Under the pieces are notes generated by a model. It saw only the letters and a list, made by a program, of their open reading frames with translations, did no database searches and had not been told where the DNA came from. A stretch of DNA of 64,000 bases from Nothopassalora personata (Eukaryota; Ascomycota; Dothideomycetes; Mycosphaerellales; Mycosphaerellaceae): positions 1,364,001 through 1,428,000 of the forward strand of contig CM066293.1 in the NCBI GenBank assembly GCA_033816765.1, read 5' to 3'. Shown here in pieces: positions 43,677 to 54,234 of the stretch. A program made the translations under genes and the position numbers. Within the stretch, counting starts at the first letter, position 1. Each line of letters begins with the position of its first letter.

Positions 43677-46600
43677 CTAGTAGGCTGGCCGTTTTTTGGT
43701 CTTGTAGTATTCCTGGATCTTTTGCTGACAGTTTCGTAGGTTTTGTTTTGGTTCCCAGGTATTTTCTGATTCGTCGTATCCTTTCCATTTGACAAGGTAT
43801 CGCTGACCTTTCTTATCTAGGATTCTTTCGACTTCGAATTCGTTTTCTGCTTCCGGTTCGAAATGGAAGCTCTCCTGGCAGGGTGTTTGGGCGTCTGCGG
43901 GTTCCAACTTGGAGATATGGAAGACTGGGTGGATTTTTGCGTCAGGTGGTAGTCGTAGTCGATAGTTAACTGGTCCTACGACTTTGTCGATTAAAAATGG
44001 TCCGACCTTGACGTGATCCAGTTTCTTGGTCTGTCTTCTTGTTCTCAAGTTTTTTGTGAGGAGATAGACCTTATCCCCCTCTTTTAGCAGAGGTGCCATT
44101 TTTCTCGTGTCCTGCCGTTGTTGAGACAGTTTTCGTTGTGCATCTTCGATCGCCTTGCGTGTTTCTTTGTGCACTTCCTTAAGAGTATCCGTCGTCACGA
44201 TTGCTCTCTCGGCTTGTGGATGGGATCCAGGTGTTCCAAATAGGTTAGGATCTTTACCAAAGTTCGCATAAAATGGCGTCGTTGAAGTTGTCTCCGATTT
44301 GTGGTTGTTCAGTGCAATCTGCGCCATTGGCAGTAATGAAACCCAGTTGTCTTGTGCATAGTTGATGTAGTGTCGTAGGTATTGTTCCAGCGTTTGATTC
44401 ATCCTTTCGGTTTGTCCGTCTGTCTCCGGATGATATGCTGTTGACAGCTTGTGTTTAATTCCGATCGTTCCCATAAGCGTCTTCCAGTAGTTTGATGTGA
44501 ATAGCTTGTCTCTGTCCGTTATAAATACTTGGGGGAATCCGTGGTATCGGATAAGTCTGTCCAGTACAAGGTATCCGAGCTGCTCTGCATTGTACGTTTC
44601 CGATGCAGGAATGAAGTGTGCGTATTTCGTAAGTCTATCAACCATGACTAGTATCATGTCGTATGGTTGTTTCGTAACTTGATCCTTTGACGGTGGGAGT
44701 TTCGTAATAAAGTCCATTGTGACTTCGTCCCATGGTTTTGTCGGTGGTGTCCTGAACTGTAGGTGACCGTATTTTGCATGTCTCGCAGTCTTGTTTCGTT
44801 GGCAGTGTACGCATTGTTTAATATAGCGTGACACCTTAAGTCTCATCTGTGGGAATGAGAAACTGCGTTGTATTAGGTCCATTGTTTTTGAAGTTCCGGG
44901 GTGTCCGTAATTTGGTCCGTCGTGATGTTGTCGTATGCATTCTTCTTCTCGATCCTTAGGTACTTGGTATTTTCCTTGCGATATAGGGAATTGTTCGTCC
45001 CTGTCGCCTAGTATCCGTACGATGTTATTGAATTCTCTTGTGTTGGCACTAAGACTTCCGTCGGGTTTTGTCTTTAATATCTTATGTTGCACTGGTTCTT
45101 TTCCTTCCATGTAGTCGCTTCTTCGGCTCAGCGCGTCGGCGCGGCCATTCTCTCGTCCTGGAGTATATTTAATTTCGAACTTATACTGTCCCAGCAGCTC
45201 CGACCAGCGGGCTTGCCTTCGAGTAAGTTCTTTCGTCGTCGTAAAGTACGTAAGATTCTTGTGGTCAGAAAGAATCGTTAACTTCGGTGGGCCCTCGACA
45301 TATACTCTCCAATGTTGCATAGCAGCAACAATGGCTAGAAGCTCTTTATCATGGATGTCGTAGTTCTGTTCCGCTGTGGTCATTTTCCGGGAGTAATAGG
45401 CTACTGGGTGTCTCTGCCCATCGTGTGTCTGTGTTAGACATGCGCCTATTGCCATATCAGACGCATCGGTCTCGATGTGGACTTCCTTGCTACCATCGAA
45501 TAGTCGAAGCGTAGGGGCTGAAGCGCATTGTTCCTTGAGTTTCTTAAATGCTTCAATCTGTTCCTTTCCCCATTTCCAAGTGACGTCCTTTCTTGTAAGC
45601 ATCGTCATTGGTGCTGCTATTTTTGCGTAATCCTTGATGAATTTCCGGTTGTAGTTCGCTAGTCCAAGGAATGATTGTACGTCCTTGACTGTTTTTGGTT
45701 CTGGCCACTCTCTAATTGACTGTGTCTTCGCAGGGTCGATCGTTATCCCTGTAGTGCTGATGATGAAGCCTAAGAATTTGACTTCTTTCTTATGGAATTC
45801 GCATTTCTCGGGTGCCGTCTTAAATCCTGATTGCGTGAGTCGTTCGAAGACGTCCTGGACTTGTTTTATGTGTTCCTGTAGGGATCCTTTTGTGTAGACT
45901 AGTATGTCGTCCATGTAGGCGATAACGCATAGGTCGAGTAGGTCTCTAAGTGTTTCGTTAACAAGGTCCTGGCAGGATGCGGGTGCGTTGGTCAATCCCA
46001 TTGGCATAACCAAGAATTCGTAAAGTCCGTATCTTGTCCTGAAAGCGGTCTTCCATTCTTCTCCTTCCGCCATTCGTATAGCGTAGAAGGCATCTCGTAG
46101 GTCAATCTTCGTGTACCAGTCTGATCCGGTTAATCTGTCTTGTGCTTCTTCGATGTTGGGTAGCGGGTATCGGTTCTTGATCGTGATCTCGTTTAACTTC
46201 CTGTAGTCTTGTACGAGTCGTAACTTCCCGTTTGCTTTTGGAACGAACATGCATGGAGTTCCTGCACTTGAGGTGGATCTTCTTATCCATCCTTTGGCTA
46301 GCTTCTCCTTCAGCCATTCTCGTAGGGTCTGTAGCTCTTTCTCAGACATTTGATATAGGGGTCCCCATGGAGGCTCTTTCCCTGGCTGAATGTTGATCTT
46401 ATGATCCCATGGGCGGTGCTTAGGTAAGGCGGTTTTGCCTCTCTCCTCTTCAAAGAGTCGCGACCACTTGCGATACTCCTTGGGAATACTCAACTCTGAG
46501 ATGTTAGTATTCTTCGATGGTGCGTTACTTCCATCACTTCCAGTGACTTCGTGACCCGGCGGCCCCACGCCAGTGTCTGTCCCGGTCGAAGGTGGTTCTT

Positions 46601-47102
46601 CTGTCCTTCTGTTCGGCGCAAGCTGTATCTCGTTTAGCTGTTTCCTTGCCTCATCTGCCAGTGAACGCTGCCACTACGCAGGCTGAATGTCGACAACGCA
46701 ATCGCATTCCCTAAATGTGAGTACTCCTCTTCTCCAGTCGATTACTGGATTGTGCTTTCTCAACCAAGGCATACCTAATACTATGTCATGACTGGCCATA
46801 TCAGTGACATCCAAGGTAATATTCTCGTGGTGCTGTTGGATAGCCAGTGGCAATGGTGTCGTCTCCCATTCCACGCTAGGTAACGATGATCCGTTTACCG
46901 CGATCAACTCGTAACCCCATTTCTTCTTCAGGGTAGCTAACCCGTTTCTTCTTGTGAAAGACTCAGAGATAAAATTCCCCGCTGCTCCTGAGTCGATCAT
47001 GACACTGGTCTTGTGTCCGTTGACGATCGCTTGTGTCTGGAAAACTGTGTTTGATGTCGATGCGTGAGCCTGAGTATTGCATAACTCCCTCCGGTCGCTC
47101 AT
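43677..47102 (-). pseudogene. pol: Pol of element I, one amber codon
   Basis: 1142 codons from the ATG at 47102, which overlaps the gag stop as ATGA, to the TAG at 43677. Protease with IDSGAAGNF and VLGMPWL, then an in-frame TAG at 46674-46676 (related copies show CAG or its RIP product here), then an open stretch of 963 residues from 46568: reverse transcriptase with YMDD, RNase H (ETDASD, DKELLA, SDHKN), integrase zinc finger, core with the last D and E 35 residues apart, and chromodomain (EFEVERIL...YLVKWKGY, ENTWEP) at the C terminus. The amber separates protease from polymerase. It is probably a defect, less probably a readthrough site. Confidence 0.88.
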
Positions 47103-49123
47103 TCCTGGGGAGCTGATCCTTTTCCCGAATGGTATGTGGTTCGCTGTGCTTCGTGCCTAGAGGCTTCGGCTAGAACCTGTAGCCCGTTGCCCTGTGTCCA
47201 CACCTGTAGTCTGTTGCGTTCCTGGATCTTCTGCGTTTCTGAGTAGAGTGCGCGTGCGTGTTGCACTATGTTGCGTAATTCATTCGATACGAATGTTCCT
47301 GACGGTGTTTGGTACCCGGTACCTGTTATTCGGCTTCCTATAGGTGGTCGTTCTGTAATGGCGGTTGCTAGGTTTTCGGTTGTTTCCATGAGTGGGTATC
47401 CCCAGGCCATGCCTCGTAGGGTGTCGAGTGTCTTGTCAAACTCAATGGAATGTAGCCTCCTTCGTCCACCTATCTTAGGTAGGAATTCCTCGTGCCTTCT
47501 TTGTAGGTAGATGATCATGTCGTATAGTCTCTTGGGTGCATCTACCGTGAAGGTAAGTTGTTCGTTGTCGTCGTCAGTGTCGCTCTCTTCTCCTTCGGAG
47601 GAATCTTCTTCGCTTGATTCTTCCGGATCCTGTTCTTCCTCGATGGTATCTAGCCCGGTGGTTTCTTGACTTTCTTCCTGTGGTTCTGGTGACCATGATC
47701 CGTTCCATCCTGGGTCCTGATTTTCTTTATCGCTTCCATCTTCGTTGAAGTAGGATTCATCGATGTCCACTTCTCTGAGCGTGGCGTCTTGCCTATGCGT
47801 CGCTCCCAGGGTTCCTCGTGGTTGCTGAGGCCAATACCCTGCGCCTGACTTCGCGGCGTAGTGGATTTGACACGAGTCTTGGTAACAGAATCGCCAATGA
47901 AGGCTTCCATGACCATTTCGAGACTCAGGTTCGGTCTCGTAGTCGACTCTTCGTGTCATCATGTTGAACTGTCGTGGTTGGTTCTTCGCATCAAATGGAA
48001 TGACCACCATTTGCTGCCCATGGTATCCTCCTCGTCCTTCTGAGGGGTCCAGGAGAGGCGTCGTGCTTCTGTTGCTAGCTCTCTCCCCCACTCTCCGAGT
48101 ATAGTCGGTATCTCCCCGAGATCCAACGCTGCTCTCAGATTTACTAGTTCGGGGTTGCATCATATTGAACTGCTCGCGGCGCACCATATTTTTACCGCGG
48201 CAATCCCGCGCCATGTGGCCTTCCTTGCCACAGGCATAGCATGTGAGTTTTCCTTTTCCTTTAAAGGGCTTTCCGTGGCCCCTACTCTTAACGATCCTCC
48301 GTCCTCGTTGGGTAACGTCCAGTTCCATTGGCTGTGGTCCATAGTAGGGTTGGCTTTGTCGTGAGAATTCTCCCTTCGCAACGTATCCTCCTAAGGGTCT
48401 GCGATCCGGAGCGTATCCTGCTATTCCTCCTACTTTGGAGTCGTATTTCTTCTCCTGGTGTCGTTCCCAGAGCTGGTCATCGATATTGATCGACGCCTTC
48501 ATTAGCTCTTCGAGGTTGGTGATCCGTCCCCCGTGTCTTATCAACTCGTCCTTGACGGAGTCCTTAAGTCCACGTCGGAACATAGTCATCAACGCCGTCT
48601 GGTCCCATCCGGTGATTTGTCCGTATTCTTCGAATTTGGCGGCATACTCTGAAGTAGACGTCTTCTGCTTTAGGTGTTGAATAATTCGTATGGCCTGTTG
48701 GACTTCGTTCGAGGTTCCAAAGATTGACTTCATCTTCTCTTTGAAAAGGGTGTAGCTCCTGAACATTCCAGTGGGGTCTAATCGTCCCATACCTTCAAGG
48801 TATTCCTTAAGGTAAGGTTTGATCCAGTTCTGCGCACTTCCGCGAAGGTACGTGATGGCGAAGATAGTCCTTTTATCGGCATCGACTGGGTTGAACATGA
48901 GGTACATATCCATCTGATTGATCCAGTCGTCGAACTTGGCTCTGTCTCCGTGGAAGAGGTCTGGCTTAGCAGCCTTAACGTCGTTCTTCCTTGGGGTAGG
49001 CTCGTCATCGTCATCAGACTCATCGTCCTTCGTGGTGGTAGTCTGTTGTGGTGGCGCACGGCGGATGCTTCCTGCTTCGCTGGGGGCGGGTGTTCCCCTA
49101 CCAGCTGCTTGAGTAGCGCTCAT
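47099..49123 (-). CDS. gag: Gag of element I
   Basis: 674 residues from the ATG at 49123 (MSATQAAGRG), 18 bp inside the 5' LTR edge; a longer frame into the LTR starts at a codon not conserved in K. Acidic N-terminal part, Gag core about residues 55-220, zinc knuckle CYACGKEGHMARDC near 295, then a Ser/Glu/Asp-rich stretch and a C-terminal helical part. The gag frame contains the slippery heptamer G GGA AAA at 47126-47120, 21 bases before the stop, and the stop overlaps the pol ATG. It builds the particle and packages the RNA. Confidence 0.93.
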   Translation of the reverse strand: MSATQAAGRGTPAPSEAGSIRRAPPQQTTTTKDDESDDDDEPTPRKNDVKAAKPDLFHGDRAKFDDWINQMDMYLMFNPVDADKRTIFAITYLRGSAQNWIKPYLKEYLEGMGRLDPTGMFRSYTLFKEKMKSIFGTSNEVQQAIRIIQHLKQKTSTSEYAAKFEEYGQITGWDQTALMTMFRRGLKDSVKDELIRHGGRITNLEELMKASINIDDQLWERHQEKKYDSKVGGIAGYAPDRRPLGGYVAKGEFSRQSQPYYGPQPMELDVTQRGRRIVKSRGHGKPFKGKGKLTCYACGKEGHMARDCRGKNMVRREQFNMMQPRTSKSESSVGSRGDTDYTRRVGERASNRSTTPLLDPSEGRGGYHGQQMVVIPFDAKNQPRQFNMMTRRVDYETEPESRNGHGSLHWRFCYQDSCQIHYAAKSGAGYWPQQPRGTLGATHRQDATLREVDIDESYFNEDGSDKENQDPGWNGSWSPEPQEESQETTGLDTIEEEQDPEESSEEDSSEGEESDTDDDNEQLTFTVDAPKRLYDMIIYLQRRHEEFLPKIGGRRRLHSIEFDKTLDTLRGMAWGYPLMETTENLATAITERPPIGSRITGTGYQTPSGTFVSNELRNIVQHARALYSETQKIQERNRLQVWTQGNGLQVLAEASRHEAQRTTYHSGKGSAPQE
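47120..47126 (-). promoter_or_regulatory. Slippery heptamer before gag stop of I
   Basis: G GGA AAA on the minus strand, in the gag 0-frame. The -1 frame from here runs open (AGG ATC AGC TCC CCA GGA ATG) into pol. The ATGA overlap at 47102-47099 offers stop-restart as an alternative. Confidence 0.6.
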
Positions 49124-49130
49124 CCTGAGG

Positions 49131-49138
49131 GCGTTCAA
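49131..49138 (-). promoter_or_regulatory. Putative self-primer binding site of I
   Basis: Leader ttgaacgc on the minus strand next to the 5' LTR pairs with gcgttcaa in the LTR (49297-49290). Only 8 nt; K has 9. Confidence 0.45.
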
Positions 49139-49140
49139 AG

Positions 49141-49575
49141 TGTTATTGTCTCGTTCCAGGGCTAATCTCAAAAGAGAGATAAGTCAAGTCACGTGGCGGT
49201 ATTATTCTTTGGAGAGGCTGAAGCAAGCTGAGCGAAGATGAATGATAGGAATAAGAGTTGTATTCCAATCAGTGAGATAGTAACATGAGTTGAACGCATC
49301 AGAACCATAAGGGTTTCTAGCGTTCCTAAATACAAAGGAGGTTCGTATGCCATCCGGTGTTAGATGTCCGTCTGTCCACTCGACCGGTCGTCTGGTCGTG
49401 TGGTCGTGTACGTCCATACGCTACTTCTGCGGTCGTGTTCGACCATGCACTAAGCGCGCGGTCGTGCACGTGACCCGGACGTGGGGTCCCTTTCTCATCC
49501 TAGCGATTGGTTCGTGTCTTCTCATTCTTCCTTCGCATGCCACGTCCTGCACCGTCCTTCATCCGAACCGTAACA
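49141..49575 (-). repeat. 5' LTR of element I
   Basis: 435 bp, two differences from 42410-42844 (tccccatgcc there against ttcgcatgcc here). Followed by ctttc and the resumed element H. Confidence 0.95.
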
Positions 49576-49580
49576 CTTTC

Positions 49581-52500
49581 GCGAGGCTACGTTTCTCCTA
49601 GATAACTATACGGATCTTAGCCTAGTGTCGTATAAGTATGTACTCCGATATTAAATGTAATCTATTAATAGGGTAAGGCTACCGAAGTTAGAGTCGTGTA
49701 CGCATAACCTAGGGTATTGCTACGGCGCCTTTACGGTTCGGCTGCGACTCGCTAATAACGCGGGAGTAGAGCGCGTAAGTAACGCTATCTACTACGCGGT
49801 ACCTATAGGTAGGCCATTAGTAATTTTAGGTAGACCCTAGAGGTACCGTAATCGGATCGTAAAGAGCGATTGTAAGGACTAGTAGTTCTACGGCGCGGAG
49901 ACGTATACGGTAAAGTAGCGTAGCGTAAGCGAGTTCCTTAAGGATCTCGGCGACTTAGAGTAGGTGTATACTATAAGTGTTCGTACGGTTACTATAGCGT
50001 CTAACGAAGGAGAAGGCTTAAACTAGCCTAAAGAGTTCGCTAACTTCCGAGATGTATACGCACCTAATAAGCGTACGAAGCGTAAGCTACCTAACGGGGT
50101 TAAGTATACGATTAATCTCGTTAAAGGAAAGAAACCCCCCTTTAAGCCGCTATACTATTAATCCATTACGGAGTTAGAGGCTTTAAAGAAGTATATCGCC
50201 GAGGCGATAGAGAAGGGCTAGATTAAGCGGTCCGTAAGCGAGGCGGGTGCGCCTATCTTATTCGTACTAAAGAAAGACGGTACCCTTAGGCTCTATATAG
50301 ACTATAGAGGCTCAAATAAGATTATAGTAAAGAACCGATACCCCCTGCCCCTAATTAGCGAGACGCTAGATAGGCTATTAGGTTCTAGGTTCTTTACTAT
50401 AATCGATTTAAAGGACGCCTACTATCGTATCCCTATTAAGCGAGGCGATAAGTGGAAGACTGCGTTTCGTACGCGATACGGATACTACGAGTACCTAGTA
50501 ATGCCGTTCGGGTTAACTAACGCACTAGTAACCTTTTAAGGGTATATTAATAAGGCGCTAACCGGCTTAGTTAATAACATTTACGTAGTCTACCTAGATA
50601 ATATCCTCATCTATAGCGAGACGCGTAAGGCACACGTACGAGCCGTACGCGAAGTACTTACGAGGCTACGGAAGTTTACTCTATTCGCAAACCCTAAGAA
50701 GTGTTACTTCTTCTAGGAGAGTGTAGAGTTCCTTAGGTTTATCGTAAGCGCCGTAGGCGTGTCGATAGATAGGAGTAGGGTAGCCGCTATCGAGGAATAG
50801 CCTACACCTACGACCTTTTATAAGGTCTAGTCCTTCCTTAGGTTTTGCAATTTCTACCGGCGTTTTATAGAAGGATACTTAAGGGTCTATAAGCCCCTAA
50901 CGGACCTACTAAAGGGATCTAAGGACAGTAAGAAGTAGGGCCCTCTTACGTAGACCTTAAGTAAAGAGTAGGCGTTTTAATAGCTTAAGGCCGGATTCTT
51001 AGGTATACTAATACTTAGGCACTTCGATCCTACGCTACGCACGCGAGTCGAAACCGACGCGTTAGGTTTCGCGATCGTAGGTATTATATCCTAATTATTT
51101 AGTACTAAGTAGTATCCTATCGCGTTCTATTTACGTAAGATAATACTAGCCGAGTGTAACTACGAGACGTACGATTAGGAGCTACTTATAGTAGTTAAGG
51201 CTTTTAAGCATTAGAGGCTATACTTAGAGGGCGCTACGTATACGGTGCGAGTACTAGTCGACTACGCTAACCTATAGGGCTTTATAATAGTAAAGTAGCT
51301 AAATGGGCGGTAAGCTCGATAGGCTACGTTCCTATAGTCTTTTAATTTTATAGTAGAGCATCGGCCGGGTAAGACTAACCTAGCCGACGCGCCTTCGAGA
51401 CGTAGTAACTACGTAGCTATAACGTAATAAACTTCGAACTTGCTACCTACCTTATAAAGTAAGCTATCTTTCTAGAAGGAGTCTCTAGAAGGGATAAGCG
51501 AGCCGACGGTAAAGCGCGCGCTTACTACCTACGAGGCGATGTAGGGCGATATAGGCGCGTTAATAGTAGTGCGGAGAGGTGACCTTCCCTATTAAGATAA
51601 GCCGTCGTTACTAGTAGTAGTATACGCTATAGTAATATAGGGTTAAGCTTATAGCTCGACGGGTGAGTTAATCCTACTCTTAATAAAGATCGCGTAGTAG
51701 TAAGACGACTAGTGTATCGTATGCTTAGCGTAGGCGCTAAGCGCGAGGGACGCTAAGGGATAGTATGTAAAGGATAACCTTATATACTACGGAGACGCGA
51801 TCGTAGTACCTAGGGATCACGCAATTAGGTCGCATCTAATTTGTATATACTACGACGACGTCCTCGCGGGTTACTTTAGAAGGACTAAGACTAAAGAGCT
51901 ATTACGACGTAATTATTAGTAGGACTCACTTAGTACGGACGTAAAGTAATACGTCTAAGCCTATAGAACCTACTAGGGTTCGAAGGCTAAACGCTATCGA
52001 CCCTATAGTAGGCTATAACCGCTTCCTAGACCGGAGCGGCCGTAGTAGGAAATTACCATAGATTTTATTACGGACCTACCTCTAAGTACGCGAGTCGGTT
52101 ACGTGTATAATGCGATCCTAGTAATAGTCGATCGCTACTTAAAAATGAGCTTATACATCCCGACGACGAAGACTTATATAGCCGTAGAGCTTACGAGGCT
52201 CCTACGAGACGAAGTCGTGCGATACTATAGTGTCCCGTTAGGTATAGTAAGCGACCGAGGTCCGGTCTTCACTAGTTAGTTTTAGAGTAACTTCTACTTC
52301 GAGGCGCGTATAAAGCGTAAGCTATCTACGGCCTTTTACCCTTAGACTAACGGCTAAACTAAGAGGGTAAACTAAACCCTCGAACAATATCTTCGTTATT
52401 ACTATAGTGACAATTAAACTAAGTAGGCTAAGTAGCTTATAGTTGCTAAATTCGTAGCTAATAATAGTATCTATCTAATACTACGGATAAGTCCGTTCGA

Positions 52501-52965
52501 GATAGTACACGGTTAGCGACCTAAGATTACCCCTATACTAACTAGATCTCGAGACGAGACCTAGGGGGGGGAAGTACTAGTAGCGGTAATAGCTACGAGT
52601 CGTATACGAAAACTACGCGCTACACTCGAGGAGCGATAGAAGGCTATAGTAGAAAGCTAGGCTCGCTACTATAATAAGACCTACTAAGCTAAGACCTACC
52701 GCGTAGGTAACTTAGTCCTATTATTAACGAAGAACCTTAAGTTAGCAGTGCTAAAGAAGAAGATAGGTCCGAAGTTTATCGGCCTATACCGCATTACGGA
52801 CGCTATCGGTTCGTAGGTGTACCGCCTAGCGCTACTAGCCGACTTAAGGCTCTATAACGTCTTCTATGTCTCTCTCCTCGAGCCGTATATCGGTAGTAAT
52901 AAGGATAGACCCGTACCCCCTCTAGCTAATAAGGACGGAGAGTATAAGGTAGAGGCAGTGCTAGA
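49581..52965 (+). pseudogene. pol: RIPed pol of element H
   Basis: Plus strand: protease end (PLVILGRP) near 49815-49840; reverse transcriptase about 50200-50700 with [20 protein letters not shown] and YLDNIL at the catalytic site (YxDD with the last D changed to N); RNase H about 51040-51420; integrase about 51830-52400 with VSDRGP, and the first chromodomain residues at 52940-52965, where J cuts in. RIP stops throughout. Confidence 0.85.
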
Positions 52966-53400
52966 TGTTATTATCTCGTTCTAGGGCTAGTCTTAAAAGA
53001 GAGATAAGTTAAGTCACGTAGCGGTATTATTCTTTAGAGAGGCTAAAGTAAGCTAAGCGAAGATGAATGATAGGAATAAGAGTTATATTCTAATTAGTGA
53101 GATAGTAACATAAGTTAAACGTATTAGAACTATAAGGGTTTCTAGCGTTCCTAAATACAAAGGAGGCTCGTATGCTATCCGGTGTTAGGCGTCCGTCTAT
53201 CCACTCGACCGGTCGCCTAGTCGTGTAGTCGTGTACGTCTATACGCTACTTCTACGGTCGTGTTCGACTATGTACTAAGCGCGCGGTCGTGCACGTAACC
53301 CGGGCGTAGGGTCCCTTTCTCTTCCTAGCGATTAGTTCGTGTCTTCTAATTCTTCCTCCCTATACTACGTCCTATACCGTCCTTTATCCGAACCGTAACA
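52966..53400 (-). repeat. 3' LTR of element J (RIPed)
   Basis: 435 bp homologous to 42410-42844, including the gtcgt repeats of U3, with CpA/TpG changed to TpA. Confidence 0.92.
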
Positions 53401-53469
53401 CTATCCCCCTTCCTACTAAAACTCGTCCTCGAGTTTTCTTTCTTCTCCTATAAGTTCCTATCTTTTACT

Positions 53470-54069
53470 ATAAGCGGCGAGTAGCTAACACGTTAGGAGC
53501 GCCGCGAACGTTAAGTACTAGGTATCGAAGCCGAGGGCCGCGAGATGCTATCTCTATGTTCTAGTTACCAAAAGGCTAGAGTACCTAAAGGAAAGAAGAG
53601 TCCTCGTTACGTAGTAGATGTACGCTTTAGGTGTTGTTCGGAGTACGTTCGTAAGGGTATTAAGTGTAACGTAACTATTACGTAGACTAAGTAGGAGCGG
53701 CTTCGTAACTAGCGTCGAAAGCTAAAGCGAGAGCTTAATAAGGCTAAAGAGAAGGTAATAGAGGCGATGTTAAAGGTGTATCGTCTTAGGAAACAGCTGC
53801 GCGTTACTAAGGACAAGGAGGAAAAGGCGATAGCGAAGGATTTCGAGGATCTTCGTAGTTTGCCGAGCGTAGGTATCGATGCCCTTTCCGCGCCTTCGTC
53901 CTATCTTCTCGTTCCTAAAGGTAGCCCCGAAGAGCTAGAGGGGGTTTTCTAGATGTCAATTCCTTCCTAGGAGGACCTTTCGATAATTCCGGATAATGCC
54001 CTCTAGTTATATCCGACCCTTAAGGAAGCCGTAGTAGCTTCTTCGAGCGCTAGTCCCTCTAGTAGATAG
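53470..54069 (+). pseudogene. RIPed antisense accessory gene of J
   Basis: 600 bp collinear with 42914-43513; start ATA, stop TAG at 54067-54069. At the place of the TGA in I it reads CAA. Several Cys codons have become TAC or remain TGT. The coiled-coil part is still open (53767-53952, RLRKQLRVTK). Confidence 0.85.
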
Positions 54070-54128
54070 GTGTTAGTTTCTTATAGGAGATATATTTATG
54101 TAAGTTCTCCGTTTTCCTTATTGAACCT

Positions 54129-54201
54129 AGTTATATAGCTTAGTAGTAGAGCGTAAGCTGTCTACACTCTTAAGGTCGTAGGTTCGATTCCTACTCTAGC
54201 T
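54129..54201 (+). other. tRNA-like sequence with pol III boxes (in J)
   Basis: 73-nt counterpart of 43574-43646. B box GGTTCGATTCC intact, T arm GTAGG/CCTAC perfect, acceptor AGTTATA/TCTAGCT pairs at six of seven. T6 at 54250-54255. Confidence 0.65.
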
Positions 54202-54234
54202 ACTTTCTAGTAGATTAGTCTCTAACGCGGGGGT

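Larger units (their letters stand above)
42410..49575 (-). mobile_element. Element I: nearly intact gypsy chromovirus
   Basis: 7166-bp minus-strand element with 435-bp LTRs (42410-42844, 49141-49575) that differ at two neighbouring positions by eye, and perfect duplicates ctttc (42405-42409, 49576-49580). gag is open, pol has one amber codon, and an antisense gene has one TGA. Not RIPed apart perhaps from the amber. Confidence 0.96.
40968..52965 (+). mobile_element. Element H: RIPed gypsy interrupted by I
   Basis: Plus-strand gypsy: possible LTR 40968-41136, gag to 42409, pol 49581-52965. The two parts join at the ctttc duplicate of element I. The 3' end is cut inside the chromodomain by element J. 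Same family as scrap C. Confidence 0.85.
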
